Assembly (NCBI GenBank): GCA_035526335.1
Contig: DATLCN010000036.1
Span: 179,004-243,003 of the forward strand
Reading direction: 5' to 3'
Length of the DNA stretch: 64,000 bases
DNA from: GCA-2861595 sp035526335
GTDB lineage: Bacteria > Actinomycetota > Acidimicrobiia > Acidimicrobiales > GCA-2861595
Each line of letters starts with the position of its first letter. Within the stretch, counting starts at the first letter, position 1. Position numbers and translations under genes: made by a program. The notes under the pieces are model-generated. The model saw nothing but the letters and a program-made list of their open reading frames with translations, had not been told where the DNA came from and did not search any database. Shown in pieces: positions 33,638 through 45,134 of this stretch.

Positions 33638-34950
33638 CAGTCGGTTCCCTCGATGCCGTCGAGGTGTTCGAAGACCCGGCCGGCGTGGCGGAGGGCGCGG
33701 GTCAGGTCGAAGGCCTCGTCGAGCACCTCCGCCGGCGTGGTGACGTCGGGATCGCCTTCGAGCAGGGTGCGGAAGTCCTTGCCCTGCTCCCAGGCGGCCA
33801 TGGCGTTGCGTTGTACCACCCGGTAGGCGGTGTCGCGCGGCATTCCCGCGGCGACGAGGGCGAGGAGGACCGGCTGGCTGAAGACCAGGCCGTGGGACGA
33901 CTCGAGGTTCTCCGCCATGCGTCGGACGTCGACCTGCATACCCTCCACCACGCCCGTCATCCGCCGGAGCAGGTAGTAGGCGAGAAGGCTGGCGTCGGGG
34001 AGGATCACACGCTCCACCGAGGAATGGGAGATGTCCCGCTCGTGCCACAGGGCCACGTCCTCCAGGCCGGCACCGAGATAGCCGCGCAACACCCGGGCGA
34101 GGCCGCTGAGGCGCTCGCAGGTGATCGGGTTGCGCTTGTGGGGCATGGCCGACGAACCCTTCTGGCCGGAGCGGAAGGGCTCGGCCACCTCCCGAACCTC
34201 GGTGCGCTGCAGGTGGCGTACCTCGGTGGCGAACTGCTCGATCCCGGCGCCCACTGCCGCACACGCCCAGAGAAATTCGGCATGCCGGTCGCGGGCCACG
34301 ACCTGGGTGGCGGGCACCGCCACCAGGCCCATCCGCTCGCACACGTACGACTCCACGCGGGGGTCGATGTTCGAATAGGAGCCGACGGCGCCGGAGAGCT
34401 TGCCCACCCGTACGGCCTCCCGAGCTGCCAAGAGGCGCCGGCGGTCCCGATCGGCGTGCAGGCACCACAGCGCCAGCTTGGCCCCGAACGTCGTCGGCTC
34501 GGCGTGCACGCCATGGGTGCGCCCGACCATGGGCGTGTCCCGGAACTCCAGGGCCCGCCGCTTGAGCGCGGCCACCAGACCGGAGCTGGCCTCGATCAGC
34601 AGATCGGCGGCGCTCACCAAGGTGGCGCACAGGGCGGTGTCGACCACATCGGACGAGGTGAGGCCGTAGTGGACCCAGTTCGCCTCCGGCGCCCCGATCG
34701 CGGCCTGAACCACATCGACGAAGGCGGCCACGTCGTGGTCGGTGACGGCCTCGCGCCCGGCGACGGCGGCGACCATCTCGGCCGTCACCGCCGGCGCCCG
34801 CTCCCGCACCGCCCGGGCGTCGGTCTCGGGCACCACGCCCACGAGGGCCCATCCCTCGACGGCCAGCACCTCGACCTCCAGCCACTGGGCAAGCCGGGCC
34901 TCGTCGGTCCACAGCACCGCCATCTGTGGCATCGAGTACCGGGGGATCAT
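33637..34950 (-). CDS. purB: Adenylosuccinate lyase
   Basis: A 437-residue member of the fumarase/aspartase superfamily that removes fumarate from SAICAR and from adenylosuccinate. It has the signature GQKGSSAMPHKRNPITCERL (flexible loop with the catalytic Ser), plus VHYGLTSSDVVDTAL, MVGRTHGVHAEPTTFG, and ERDISHSSVERVILPD. The ATG at 34950 (MIPRYSMPQM) matches the family start exactly. It lies 85 bases downstream of purE and overlaps purC. One enzyme serves two pathway steps, which fits its place among both IMP- and AMP-branch genes. Confidence 0.96.
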   Translation of the reverse strand: MIPRYSMPQMAVLWTDEARLAQWLEVEVLAVEGWALVGVVPETDARAVRERAPAVTAEMVAAVAGREAVTDHDVAAFVDVVQAAIGAPEANWVHYGLTSSDVVDTALCATLVSAADLLIEASSGLVAALKRRALEFRDTPMVGRTHGVHAEPTTFGAKLALWCLHADRDRRRLLAAREAVRVGKLSGAVGSYSNIDPRVESYVCERMGLVAVPATQVVARDRHAEFLWACAAVGAGIEQFATEVRHLQRTEVREVAEPFRSGQKGSSAMPHKRNPITCERLSGLARVLRGYLGAGLEDVALWHERDISHSSVERVILPDASLLAYYLLRRMTGVVEGMQVDVRRMAENLESSHGLVFSQPVLLALVAAGMPRDTAYRVVQRNAMAAWEQGKDFRTLLEGDPDVTTPAEVLDEAFDLTRALRHAGRVFEHLDGIEGTD

Positions 34951-35035
34951 CGGCCCCGGCTCCCCTCGACCACGCGTGGCCGATACGCCGGGGACGAGTT
35001 CGGTCCGCCAGGTACTCCCAACGGGAAGAGTGTGG

Positions 35036-35482
35036 TCACCGGGCGCCGCCGGCGCGGAACTCGGCCAGCCGTTCGGCCATGCCGGCGTCGGCGATGGACA
35101 GCATCTCGGCCACGAGGATGCCGGCATTGGCCGACCCGTCGATGGCGACGGTGGCCACCGGGATGCCCTTGGGCATCTGCACCGTGGCGTACAGGGCGTC
35201 CACCCCGTTCAACCCGCCCCCCGAGAGGGGGACGCCGACGACGGGCAGCGTGGTGTGTGCGGCCACGACGCCGGCGAGGTGGGCGGCCATGCCGGCGCCG
35301 CAGATGACGGCGGCGTAGCCCTCGTCTCGGGCCCGGCCGGCGAACTCGGCCACCTGGGTCGGCGTCCTGTGGGCCGACATCACCCGCTCGTCGACTTCGA
35401 TGCCGAAGCGTGCCAGCATCTCGCCGGCGCCCTTCATCTTCTCCTTGTCGTTGGGCGAACCCATGAGCACGGCGACCTTCAT
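35036..35482 (-). CDS. purE: N5-carboxyaminoimidazole ribonucleotide mutase
   Basis: A 148-residue class I PurE that converts N5-CAIR to CAIR. It opens KVAVLMGSPNDKEKMKGAGE, with VMSAHRTPTQVAEFA holding the catalytic His, then VICGAGMAAHLAGVVAAHTT, LPVVGVPLSGGGLNGVDALY and VQMPKGIPVATVAI. Class I PurE needs N5-CAIR made by PurK, which is not in this window. The ATG overlaps the purD stop by four bases. Confidence 0.95.
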   Translation of the reverse strand: MKVAVLMGSPNDKEKMKGAGEMLARFGIEVDERVMSAHRTPTQVAEFAGRARDEGYAAVICGAGMAAHLAGVVAAHTTLPVVGVPLSGGGLNGVDALYATVQMPKGIPVATVAIDGSANAGILVAEMLSIADAGMAERLAEFRAGGAR

Positions 35483-36627
35483 GCCGCGATGTCCGATCGG
35501 AAGTGCATGCCGTCGAACGAGATGAGCCCGACCGCCTCGTAGGCCCGCCTCCGGGCCTCCGCCACCGTTGGCCCCAGGGCGCACACGTCGAGGACACGCC
35601 CGCCGGCGGCCACCAGGCGGCCGGTATCGTCCCGACCCACGCCGGCCTCGAAAATCAGAACGCCCCCGACCTGCCGAGCCTCCTCGACACCGGCGATCAC
35701 GTCACCGGATCTCGGCGCCATCGGATAACCGGCCGCGGCCAGGACCACGCAGACACAGGCGTCATCCGCCGATGCCGGTTGTGAGCGCAGGTCCCCTGCG
35801 GCGGCCTCGGCGAGCAGCCGGGCCAGATCCCCGTCGAAGCGGGGCAGCACGACCTGCGCCTCGGGGTCACCGAAGCGCACGTTGTACTCGAGCACCTTCA
35901 CGCCATCGGGGGTGAGCATGAGGCCGGCGTATAGCACGCCCCGGTAGTCGATGCCCCGCCGGCGCAGCTCCACCAGGGTCCGGTCGATGATCTCGTCGAA
36001 GGAATGGCCCTCGGCTTCGGCGACAGGCGAGTAGGCGCCCATGCCGCCGGTGTTGGGCCCGCTGTCGCCGTCTCCGGCCCGCTTGAAGTCACGGGCCGTG
36101 GGCAGCACGACACCTTGCTTCCCGTCACACACCGCCAGCACCGACAGCTCACCACCGCTGAGACCCTCCTCGATGACCACCGTGCGACCGGCCGCACCGA
36201 AGGCGGAGCCGGAGAGCTTGGCCCGCACATCGTCCGCGGCATCCGCCAGTGACTCCGTCACGAGCACACCCTTGCCGGCGGCCAGCCCGTCGGTCTTCAC
36301 CACGTACAGCCCCGGGAGGGATTTGAGGAACTCCACCGCCGGGTCGACCTCTTTGAACACCCCGTGGCGGGCGGTGGGCACGCCGGCCGCGGCCAGCACC
36401 TCCTTCATCCATGCCTTCGAACCCTCCAGGCGGGCACCGTCGGCGCCCGGCCCGAAGACCAGCTTGCCATCGGCCCGCAATCGGTCGGCCAGCCCCTCCA
36501 CGAGCGGCGCCTCCGGGCCGATGACGTAGAGGTCGGCGTCGTCGTCCTCGACGACTTCGGCGGTGCGCGACAGCACGTGGCGAAGAGCCTGCTCCCGTCC
36601 GCCACCGCCGACGACTGCGACTCTCAT
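35479..36627 (-). CDS. purD: Phosphoribosylamine-glycine ligase, short N-domain
   Basis: A 382-residue GAR synthetase (ATP-grasp) that joins phosphoribosylamine and glycine. It has MRVAVVGGGGREQALRHVLS, DLYVIGPEAPLVEGLADRLR, VVKTDGLAAGKGVLV, SGPNTGGMGAYSPV, and VLEYNVRFGDPEAQVVLPR, so the ATP-grasp core is complete. The family is usually about 420-430 residues. Here the stretch after the first strand, which normally holds a PGN-G loop and a helix, is reduced so that LSRTAEVV runs almost directly into EDDDADLYVIGPEAP. Whether the enzyme tolerates this or the shortening is specific to the lineage cannot be judged from one sequence. Confidence 0.93.
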   Translation of the reverse strand: MRVAVVGGGGREQALRHVLSRTAEVVEDDDADLYVIGPEAPLVEGLADRLRADGKLVFGPGADGARLEGSKAWMKEVLAAAGVPTARHGVFKEVDPAVEFLKSLPGLYVVKTDGLAAGKGVLVTESLADAADDVRAKLSGSAFGAAGRTVVIEEGLSGGELSVLAVCDGKQGVVLPTARDFKRAGDGDSGPNTGGMGAYSPVAEAEGHSFDEIIDRTLVELRRRGIDYRGVLYAGLMLTPDGVKVLEYNVRFGDPEAQVVLPRFDGDLARLLAEAAAGDLRSQPASADDACVCVVLAAAGYPMAPRSGDVIAGVEEARQVGGVLIFEAGVGRDDTGRLVAAGGRVLDVCALGPTVAEARRRAYEAVGLISFDGMHFRSDIAA

Positions 36628-37946
36628 CGGCCGGCGCCGCCGGCGAGGGACGGCTTGCCCCAGGCCGAATCGTCGGAGTGCACGAACTGCTCCCGCCCGG
36701 GGCCCACGCTCACGAGATGGACGGGAACGCCGGCCTCGTCGGCCAGAAAGCCCACGAAGTCCCGGGCCGCCCGCGGCAGCGCCTCCACCGACGTGCAGCC
36801 GGTGATGTCCTCCTGCCACCCGGGCAGCTCCTCGTACACGGGCTTCACCTTGTGCAGGACCGACTGGTGATACGGCAGCTGTTCCACCCGGCGCCCGTCC
36901 GTCTCGTAGGCCACGCACACCTTGACCGTGGCGAAGGTGTCGAGCACGTCCAGCTTGGTCAGGGCGATCTCAGACAGTGAGTTGAGCCGAACCGCGTGGC
37001 GCATCATCACCGCATCGAACCAGCCCGGGCGCCGGCGGCGACCGGTGTTGGTGCCGTATTCGTGGCCCCGGTCGACCATGGCATCGCCCACCTCACCGTC
37101 GAGCTCGGTGGGAAACGGACCCGAACCCACCCTGGTCACGTAGGCCTTGGCCACCCCGATGACACGCTCGATGTGACGAGGTCCGACCCCGGCGCCGGTG
37201 CAGGCGCCGCCGGCGACTGGGTTGGACGAGGTCACGAAGGGATACGTGCCGTGGTCGAGGTCGAGGAAGGTGGCCTGCGCCCCCTCCAGCATGACGTGCC
37301 CACCGTCCTCGAGCGCCTCGTGGACCAGCCCGACGGCGTCGGCGATCATCGGCGCGATCCTGGGCGCGTACTCCTCGAGGTAGGTGGCGGCCACCTCCTC
37401 GGCGGACAGGGGGAGCCGGTTGAAGACCTTGGCCAGAATGGCGTTCTTCTCCTTGAGCACCACCTCCAGCTTCTCCCGGAAGATCTTGGGGTCGAGCAGG
37501 TCCTGAACCCGTAGCCCGACCCGCGACGCCTTGTCCGCGTAGGCAGGACCGATCCCGCGCCTCGTGGTGCCGAGCTTGTTGTTGCCCAGCCGGCGCTCCG
37601 TGACGCGGTCGAGCTCCTGGTGGTACGGCATGATCAGGTGGGCGTTTCCGCTGACCCGGAGCCGGCTGCAGTCGACGCCGCGGGCCTCCAGGGCGTCGAC
37701 CTCGGCCAGCAGCACTGCCGGGTCGACCACCACGCCGTTGCCGATCACCGGTGTGATGTGGTCGTAGAGCACGCCGCTGGGAATCAGCTGCAGGGCGAAG
37801 GTGTCGCCGCCCACCACGAGGGTGTGGCCGGCGTTGTGGCCGCCCTGGTACCGCACCACGAGGCGCATGTCGCGGGCCAGCAGGTCGCAGAACCTGCCCT
37901 TGCCCTCATCGCCCCATTGGGTGCCGACCACAACGGTCGCGGGCAC
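36624..37946 (-). CDS. purA: Adenylosuccinate synthetase
   Basis: A 440-residue enzyme that makes adenylosuccinate from IMP, aspartate and GTP. The P-loop is VVVGTQWGDEGKGRFCDLLA, the switch GGHNAGHTLVV, and the signature TTRRGIGPAYADKASRVGLR. GTNTGRRRRPGWFDAV and KLDVLDTFATVKVCVAYE follow. It is the first gene of the coupled minus-strand run purA-purD-purE-purB-purC-purS-purQ, overlapping purD by four bases. The gap to clpB upstream is only 45 bases, so the run may be read partly from the clpB promoter. Confidence 0.96.
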   Translation of the reverse strand: MPATVVVGTQWGDEGKGRFCDLLARDMRLVVRYQGGHNAGHTLVVGGDTFALQLIPSGVLYDHITPVIGNGVVVDPAVLLAEVDALEARGVDCSRLRVSGNAHLIMPYHQELDRVTERRLGNNKLGTTRRGIGPAYADKASRVGLRVQDLLDPKIFREKLEVVLKEKNAILAKVFNRLPLSAEEVAATYLEEYAPRIAPMIADAVGLVHEALEDGGHVMLEGAQATFLDLDHGTYPFVTSSNPVAGGACTGAGVGPRHIERVIGVAKAYVTRVGSGPFPTELDGEVGDAMVDRGHEYGTNTGRRRRPGWFDAVMMRHAVRLNSLSEIALTKLDVLDTFATVKVCVAYETDGRRVEQLPYHQSVLHKVKPVYEELPGWQEDITGCTSVEALPRAARDFVGFLADEAGVPVHLVSVGPGREQFVHSDDSAWGKPSLAGGAGR

Positions 37947-37991
37947 GCGTTTCTCCCTCAGACGAACTCGGCGGTCCGGCGATCATAGCGA

Positions 37992-40469
<2,478 letters not shown>

Positions 40470-40498
40470 GCGAACCTCTGGCGTGCCGTGAGGGCAAA

Positions 40499-40519
40499 GT
40501 TGCGAACGGCGTTGTCAAC
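40499..40519 (-). promoter_or_regulatory. HAIR-like operator upstream of clpB
   Basis: On the plus strand GTTGC-N11-TCAAC, a near-perfect inverted repeat, lies 30 bases before the clpB start. The known HspR operator (HAIR) is CTTGAGT-N7-ACTCAAG, that is CTTGA-N11-TCAAG. Same arm length and spacer, with the outer C/G pair swapped. The minus strand here also reads TTGACAAC-N9-AACTTTGC, exactly as at dnaK. Confidence 0.6.
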
Positions 40520-40715
40520 GTCGCCGCTGGGCCATTTCTTTCCCGCCACTCGATCCGGTTCTGATCGGGCGGTGCCGGTCCCTGATCACGGAAACAGCAT
40601 GTACTAGTCAGAAGTGGCCAGAACCGCGTCACGAACAAACTACCGGAGCGTCTTCGGACGGGGTGGCTGGGCGCTTGAGCAGAATCACAATCGCCGAGTA
40701 TCGAAAGAGGGCAGT

Positions 40716-42593
40716 ATGAGACGACCCCTGGCAATCCTGACCAGCGCGCTGCTGATGGCGTTGAGCGCACTGACGTTGGGAGGCGTAGGATCCCCGGTAA
40801 GCGGGCAGGTGGCCCATCCGGACGCCGATTACAGAGGCTACAGCACCGGAACGGTGGTGCATGCCGACGCGCTGCAGGGCCTCGGACTCGCTCTGTCGGG
40901 GTCGAACTCGCAGGTAGCCAACGCCGAGATCGCCTTCTCCGGCGCGACGGTGGCGTCGAAGGGAACCGACGGGGTGACCTCCGGGCCACGCGCCAACGCC
41001 GGGACCATCGTCAACGAGGTGGACCAGGTCGTCCAGCCCAACCTTCCCGCCGGCGGGACGCTGGCGGGTGACAGGAGCTTCGGACGGGGCTCGGGTCTGG
41101 AGGTCGGTCTGCTTACGCCCTTGCCGGACGCCGCCAACACGGTGATCCTGTCGGGCAAGGCGGAGGCCTCCGCACCACCCAGCACCGGGCTGGTGGACAA
41201 GTCCATAACCGTCCCGGTCAACCCCGTCGCCTACGCCAGCGTCCTACGCGGTCAGGCTCAGGCCACCTACGACCCCGACAACTGCATTCTCGGGGAGCCG
41301 CTCGGCTTCGGCCGGGGCCTCGCCGCTGACGCCCAGTTGCTCAACACGGGCGCCGTTCTGCCCGGCGGTGCGTTCGCCCTGCCCCTCCTGGCGACAGATG
41401 CACCCACGCCGGAGCGAGCCGTCTCGCAGTCCCAGTCCGTTACCCGCCTGGTGCCCCAGGTCGACATGGACGGCAACAAGGTCGGCGACAACTTCGGGCT
41501 GATGAGCGAGACCCGCATGACGATCGCCCCGATCACTCTCTTCAAGAACACGCCCAGCCAGCTCACGATCGAGTTCCTCGGTGAATGGGTCCTGAGGGCT
41601 GTGGCCACGGGCATTCCCAACCAGGCCTACATGTTCTACGGCCCTGGCAGGACCAGCGCCCAGAACGGCCAGACGCCGGTCCTGCGGGTTCTGCAGGGAA
41701 CCGACCCGAACGTGCCGCCCGTGGTGAACGTCACTCTTCAAGACGTCCTCGGCATCGCCAACCTCGGCAACACCATCAACACCACGTTGAACTCGGTGCT
41801 CAACCCTCTCGGTATCGAGATCAAGGTCGCCGAGGGCCCGCGGGCCATCAACAAGTACGACGGCACGGCGGCCACCCAGGCGCAGGACGGCACGGAAGCG
41901 GCCGGAGCCCTCGACGTGGTCCGGGTACGCGTGGCCGACGGGGCGACTCTCGCCGGCCTTCAGCTCCCGGTGTCGAGCGTGCTCGATGTCCGCGTCGGGC
42001 ACATGGAGGCTCTGGCCAAGGTCCCGGCCGGCGGCATCAAGTGCCGACTCCCGGTGCAGAAGACCTCCGACAAGGCCATCGTCAGCGCCGGCGATTCGTT
42101 CACCTACTCCATCAAGGTGGACAACCCGTACGCCGACTGCGAGCTCACGGACGTGCGGGTGGAGGACACCATCTCCGTCGATCCCGGAGTCAGGTACACG
42201 GTGACCGGGACCAACCCCATGGCCAACAGCGTGACCAACACCAAGATCATCTACAACGACATAGGTCCGATTCCACCGAGATCGAGCAAGGTGGTCACCA
42301 TCTCGGTCCAGGTCGCGGCCGACTCGGCCAGTGGGCTTTTCACCGACAACGCCAAGGCCTCGGCCAACTGCGCCACGGGCAATGCCCAGGGGTCGGCCAA
42401 GATCGTGGTGCCGCTCACCGGAGAGGTGACGGTGGTGGTGCCGCAGGCCAACGGCCCCGGGTCCACGGTCTCCAGCGCTGCGCCGGCAGAGCTCCCGAAG
42501 ACGGGCGGCAGTCCCACCATCCCCCTGATCGGCCTCGCGCTGCTGGCTGCTGCTGCGGCGGCACGGCGGCTGACGGTCTCCATCTCCAGGTAA
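40716..42593 (+). CDS. LPXTG-anchored surface protein with DUF11-like domain
   Basis: A 625-residue exported protein starting at ATG 40716 behind a GAGGG site. The signal peptide is residues 1-31 (LAILTSALLMALSALTLGG, then GSPVSG). The body is of unknown fold to about 470. Residues about 475-570 resemble a DUF11 or isopeptide-type beta domain (AIVSAGDSFTYSIKVDNPYA, SKVVTISVQVAADS). The end is a canonical sorting signal: LPKTG at about residue 593, a hydrophobic stretch (PLIGLALLAAAAAARR) and a basic tail. Family knowledge says sortase joins the Thr to the cell wall; no sortase gene is in view. The next gene starts seven bases after its stop. Confidence 0.87.
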   Translation: MRRPLAILTSALLMALSALTLGGVGSPVSGQVAHPDADYRGYSTGTVVHADALQGLGLALSGSNSQVANAEIAFSGATVASKGTDGVTSGPRANAGTIVNEVDQVVQPNLPAGGTLAGDRSFGRGSGLEVGLLTPLPDAANTVILSGKAEASAPPSTGLVDKSITVPVNPVAYASVLRGQAQATYDPDNCILGEPLGFGRGLAADAQLLNTGAVLPGGAFALPLLATDAPTPERAVSQSQSVTRLVPQVDMDGNKVGDNFGLMSETRMTIAPITLFKNTPSQLTIEFLGEWVLRAVATGIPNQAYMFYGPGRTSAQNGQTPVLRVLQGTDPNVPPVVNVTLQDVLGIANLGNTINTTLNSVLNPLGIEIKVAEGPRAINKYDGTAATQAQDGTEAAGALDVVRVRVADGATLAGLQLPVSSVLDVRVGHMEALAKVPAGGIKCRLPVQKTSDKAIVSAGDSFTYSIKVDNPYADCELTDVRVEDTISVDPGVRYTVTGTNPMANSVTNTKIIYNDIGPIPPRSSKVVTISVQVAADSASGLFTDNAKASANCATGNAQGSAKIVVPLTGEVTVVVPQANGPGSTVSSAAPAELPKTGGSPTIPLIGLALLAAAAAARRLTVSISR

Positions 42594-42599
42594 CGCCGC

Positions 42600-43463
42600 A
42601 TGCAACCGGGGGGACGGGTTCTGGCTGTTGTGGTGCTGGTCGGTGCCCTGCTCGCTTCGGCGAGCGGGGCATCGGCGGCGCCGCGTGTCAGCGACGACCG
42701 GTGGGCCCTTGTGATCGGAGCCGGCAAGCAGGCCGGGAAGAGCAAGGGAGCCGTCGGGGCCAGGGGAGACGCTGAGGCGGTCAACCAGGCCCTGCTGAAC
42801 GCCGGCTTCGCCCGCGGCCACATTCGGCTGCTGATCGACTCCGCGGCGACGGCGTCCGCCATCCGCCAGGGCCTCGACTGGCTCCGGGCGAACAGCAACG
42901 ACCGAACCTTCTCGACCTTCCACTACTCAGGCCACGTCCTCCAACGCGGGGGCGATCGGGACAAGGACGGCGAGGCGGTGGACGAGTACCTGATGCCGTA
43001 CGACTCGCGGAACCTCATCTCCGACCGTGAGCTGTCAGAGCGCCTCCGCGGTGTTCGGGGTTGGCTGTGGGCCGACATCGCCGGTTGTGAGGCGGCCGGC
43101 TTCGACGAGGGCGGCCTCTCAAGCCCCCGCCGGCTGGTCACGGCGTCCTCACAGGAGAGCGAGAAGTCCTTCGAGCGCCCCGACTGGCAGATGTCGGTCT
43201 TCACCGGGCTGCTCGTCGACCAGGGCATGAACAAGCGGCAAGCCGATCCGAACGGCGATGCCACGGTCTCCATTCAGGCGGCCTTCCGCTACGCCGCGAA
43301 GCTGGCGCCCGAAATGACCGCCCGCCAGAAGCTTGGCCCCCAGCATCCCTACATGGCCGGCGGCGACGGACCTGAATGGCACCTGCGCCCACCCCCTCCG
43401 CCGGCCCCCCGGCAGGCGGAGTCGCCGTCCGGGAAGTTGTGCGTGGTGCTCTGCCTCCGCTGA
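42600..43463 (+). CDS. Secreted caspase-like (C14/metacaspase) protein
   Basis: A 287-residue protein with a signal peptide (residues 1-27, cleavage near ASAAPR). The caspase-like domain starts at DRWALVIGAGKQ, has acidic helix turns GDAEAVNQALLNAGF, and carries the catalytic pair: His112 in FHYSGHVLQRGGDRDKDG and Cys163 in WLWADIAGCEAAGFD. The usual D-SCHSG box is changed to AGC-AAG, but the nucleophile is kept. It is seven bases behind the LPXTG gene and so probably co-transcribed. Secreted bacterial caspase-like proteases are little studied. The partner protein or a wall component could be its substrate, which is inference. Confidence 0.83.
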   Translation: MQPGGRVLAVVVLVGALLASASGASAAPRVSDDRWALVIGAGKQAGKSKGAVGARGDAEAVNQALLNAGFARGHIRLLIDSAATASAIRQGLDWLRANSNDRTFSTFHYSGHVLQRGGDRDKDGEAVDEYLMPYDSRNLISDRELSERLRGVRGWLWADIAGCEAAGFDEGGLSSPRRLVTASSQESEKSFERPDWQMSVFTGLLVDQGMNKRQADPNGDATVSIQAAFRYAAKLAPEMTARQKLGPQHPYMAGGDGPEWHLRPPPPPAPRQAESPSGKLCVVLCLR

Positions 43464-43470
43464 GGCAGAG
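43449..43470 (+). terminator. Hairpin spanning the caspase-like gene stop codon
   Basis: CTCTGCCTC-CGCT-GAGGCAGAG, a perfect 9-bp stem with a 4-base loop, includes the TGA of the caspase-like gene and precedes the convergent hspR. It is probably the terminator for the plus-strand pair. Confidence 0.65.
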
Positions 43471-43611
43471 CCTCTTCAGTCCGCCTTCGGCCGGCGCCTG
43501 CCGCCGCCGCGAGTGTGGGCGGGTTGCCGCGGGCGATCCTTCGAGCCGTTGCCGACCTTGGCGTCGCCGGCCCACGGGTTGGCGGAAGTACCGGGATGCT
43601 GCGGCGGGGGC

Positions 43612-43998
43612 TTACCCGCGCCGGCGGTAGAGCACGGGCGCCTGGCTCACAGGGACGAGATCTCTCCGGTACTGCCGACGGGTTCGCTCGACAGCCTCGA
43701 TCCCGTCCAGACGGGCCTGGGCCAGTTGCTGGCGAAGCCGCTCGTTCTCGTCCTCCAGCCTGATCACCCTCCGGACCCCCTCGAGATTGAGCCCCGCGGT
43801 CGTCAACTCCTGAATGCGACGTAGCCGCTCGAGGTCGCGTTCGCTGTAGCGGCGGCTCCCGCCGACGGTTCGAGCAGGATCCACCAGCCCTTTCCGCTCG
43901 TAGATGCGCAGCGTCTGGGGGTGCACCCCGGCCAGTTCGGCCGCCACCGAGATCACATAGACCGCCCGCCGGTCTTCGTCGGGACGCTGGGCCGCCAT
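43612..43998 (-). CDS. hspR: HspR heat-shock repressor (MerR family)
   Basis: A 128-residue MerR-family regulator, last gene of the dnaK operon. The winged helix reads VYVISVAAELAGV, HPQTLRIYERKGLV and GGSRRYSERDLERLRRIQEL, and a coiled coil with the ENERLRQQLAQARLDGIEAV dimer helix follows. In Streptomyces and Mycobacterium HspR binds HAIR sites at dnaK and clpB with DnaK as co-repressor, and this arrangement is preserved here: HAIR-like repeats occur at both promoters. The ATG at 43998 overlaps the dnaJ stop (TGATG); a GTG one codon earlier is possible. Confidence 0.94.
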   Translation of the reverse strand: MAAQRPDEDRRAVYVISVAAELAGVHPQTLRIYERKGLVDPARTVGGSRRYSERDLERLRRIQELTTAGLNLEGVRRVIRLEDENERLRQQLAQARLDGIEAVERTRRQYRRDLVPVSQAPVLYRRRG

Positions 43999-45119
43999 CA
44001 CTCGACCCCGAGGTGACGTCGTGGTGATACCTCGGCCGGAAACGCTCCACCCAGTGCCTCGAGCGCTTGCCGCTGCTCCTCCGACACCTCCCTGGGGACC
44101 ACCACTTCCACCGCCACGAGAAGGTCTCCGGCGCCGTTAGCGCCCGGCACCCCCCGCCCCCGCACCCGGAGCGTCTTGCCCGACGGGGTTCCGGGCGGGA
44201 TGCGCAGGCTCACCGGCTCGTCGAGCGTCGGGACCTTCACCGTGGCCCCAAGAACGGCTTCGGGATAGGTCACGGGGAGACGCAGAGTCAGGTTCTTGCC
44301 TTCTCGCCCGAACAGCTCGTGCGGCTCCACCTGCACGACCACGAAAAGATCCCCGTCCGTACCGCCATTGTGTCCCACACCGCCGCGGCCCTTGACCCGG
44401 ATGCGCTGGCCACCCTCCACTCCCGCAGGAATGCGCACCTTCACCTGCCGCGGTCGACGCTCGATTCCGGATCCCCGGCAGGTGCGGCACGGCGTTTCCA
44501 CCCGCATACCTGTTCCTCCGCATTCACGGCAGGGCGAGCTGAAGGAGAAGAGGCCCTGATCCTCGGCCAGGACTCCTCGACCCCCGCAGCGGGAGCAGAT
44601 GACCGGCGAGGTACCGGGCGCCGAGCCGGTGCCACTACACGTGGAGCAGCTCGCGTCACTGGTGACGTTGACGGTGGTTGTGACTCCCTCGATGGCGTCG
44701 GTGAACGAAAGATGCAGCGTGGCTTCGAGATCCTCACCGCGCCGGGCAGCTGCCCGGCCCTGCTGGCCTGCCCCCCGCCCGCCGGCGCCAAAAAGGCCCC
44801 CGAGCAGGTCGCCGAGGTCGTCGAAGCTGACCCGGCCGCCGTTGAAGCCGCCCGCTGGCCGCCCGCCGCCGGGAAACCCGCCCGCAACGGGGCCGTAGCG
44901 GCGGATCTCGTCGTACTCCTTGCGCTTCGCCGGATCGTTGAGGACGTCGTAGGCGGTCGACACCTCTTTGAAGCGATCCTCCGAGCCGGGATTGGCATCA
45001 GGGTGGTACCGCTTGGCCAGCTTCCTGTAGGCGCGCGTGATCTCCTTGTCGGTGGCCTTGTCGGACACACCGAGCACCTTGTAGAAGTCCTTCTCTAGCC
45101 ATTCGCGCTGCGCCGGCAC
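43998..45119 (-). CDS. dnaJ: DnaJ co-chaperone
   Basis: A 373-residue type I DnaJ that delivers substrates to DnaK and stimulates its ATPase. The J-domain (DFYKVLGVSDKATDKEITRA) has the HPD tripeptide in KRYHPDANPG. A Gly/Phe/Arg-rich linker and four zinc-finger repeats follow (CSTCSGTG, CSRCGGRG, CRECGGTG, CRTCRGSG), then the C-terminal substrate domain. The GTG start at 45119 lies 15 bases after grpE. The N-terminus begins with REWLEKDFYKVLG, typical of the actinobacterial DnaJ1 encoded with dnaK. Confidence 0.96.
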   Translation of the reverse strand: MPAQREWLEKDFYKVLGVSDKATDKEITRAYRKLAKRYHPDANPGSEDRFKEVSTAYDVLNDPAKRKEYDEIRRYGPVAGGFPGGGRPAGGFNGGRVSFDDLGDLLGGLFGAGGRGAGQQGRAAARRGEDLEATLHLSFTDAIEGVTTTVNVTSDASCSTCSGTGSAPGTSPVICSRCGGRGVLAEDQGLFSFSSPCRECGGTGMRVETPCRTCRGSGIERRPRQVKVRIPAGVEGGQRIRVKGRGGVGHNGGTDGDLFVVVQVEPHELFGREGKNLTLRLPVTYPEAVLGATVKVPTLDEPVSLRIPPGTPSGKTLRVRGRGVPGANGAGDLLVAVEVVVPREVSEEQRQALEALGGAFPAEVSPRRHLGVE

Positions 45120-45134
45120 GATTTCTGACCTGCC

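Noticed and set aside
40470..40715. CIRCE element (HrcA) before clpB
   Set aside because: TTAGCACTC and its partner are absent; the inverted repeat present matches HAIR geometry instead.
41244..42923. Long minus-strand open frame opposite the LPXTG gene
   Set aside because: Antisense shadow; the plus strand has signal peptide, DUF11-like domain and LPKTG motif with a ribosome site.
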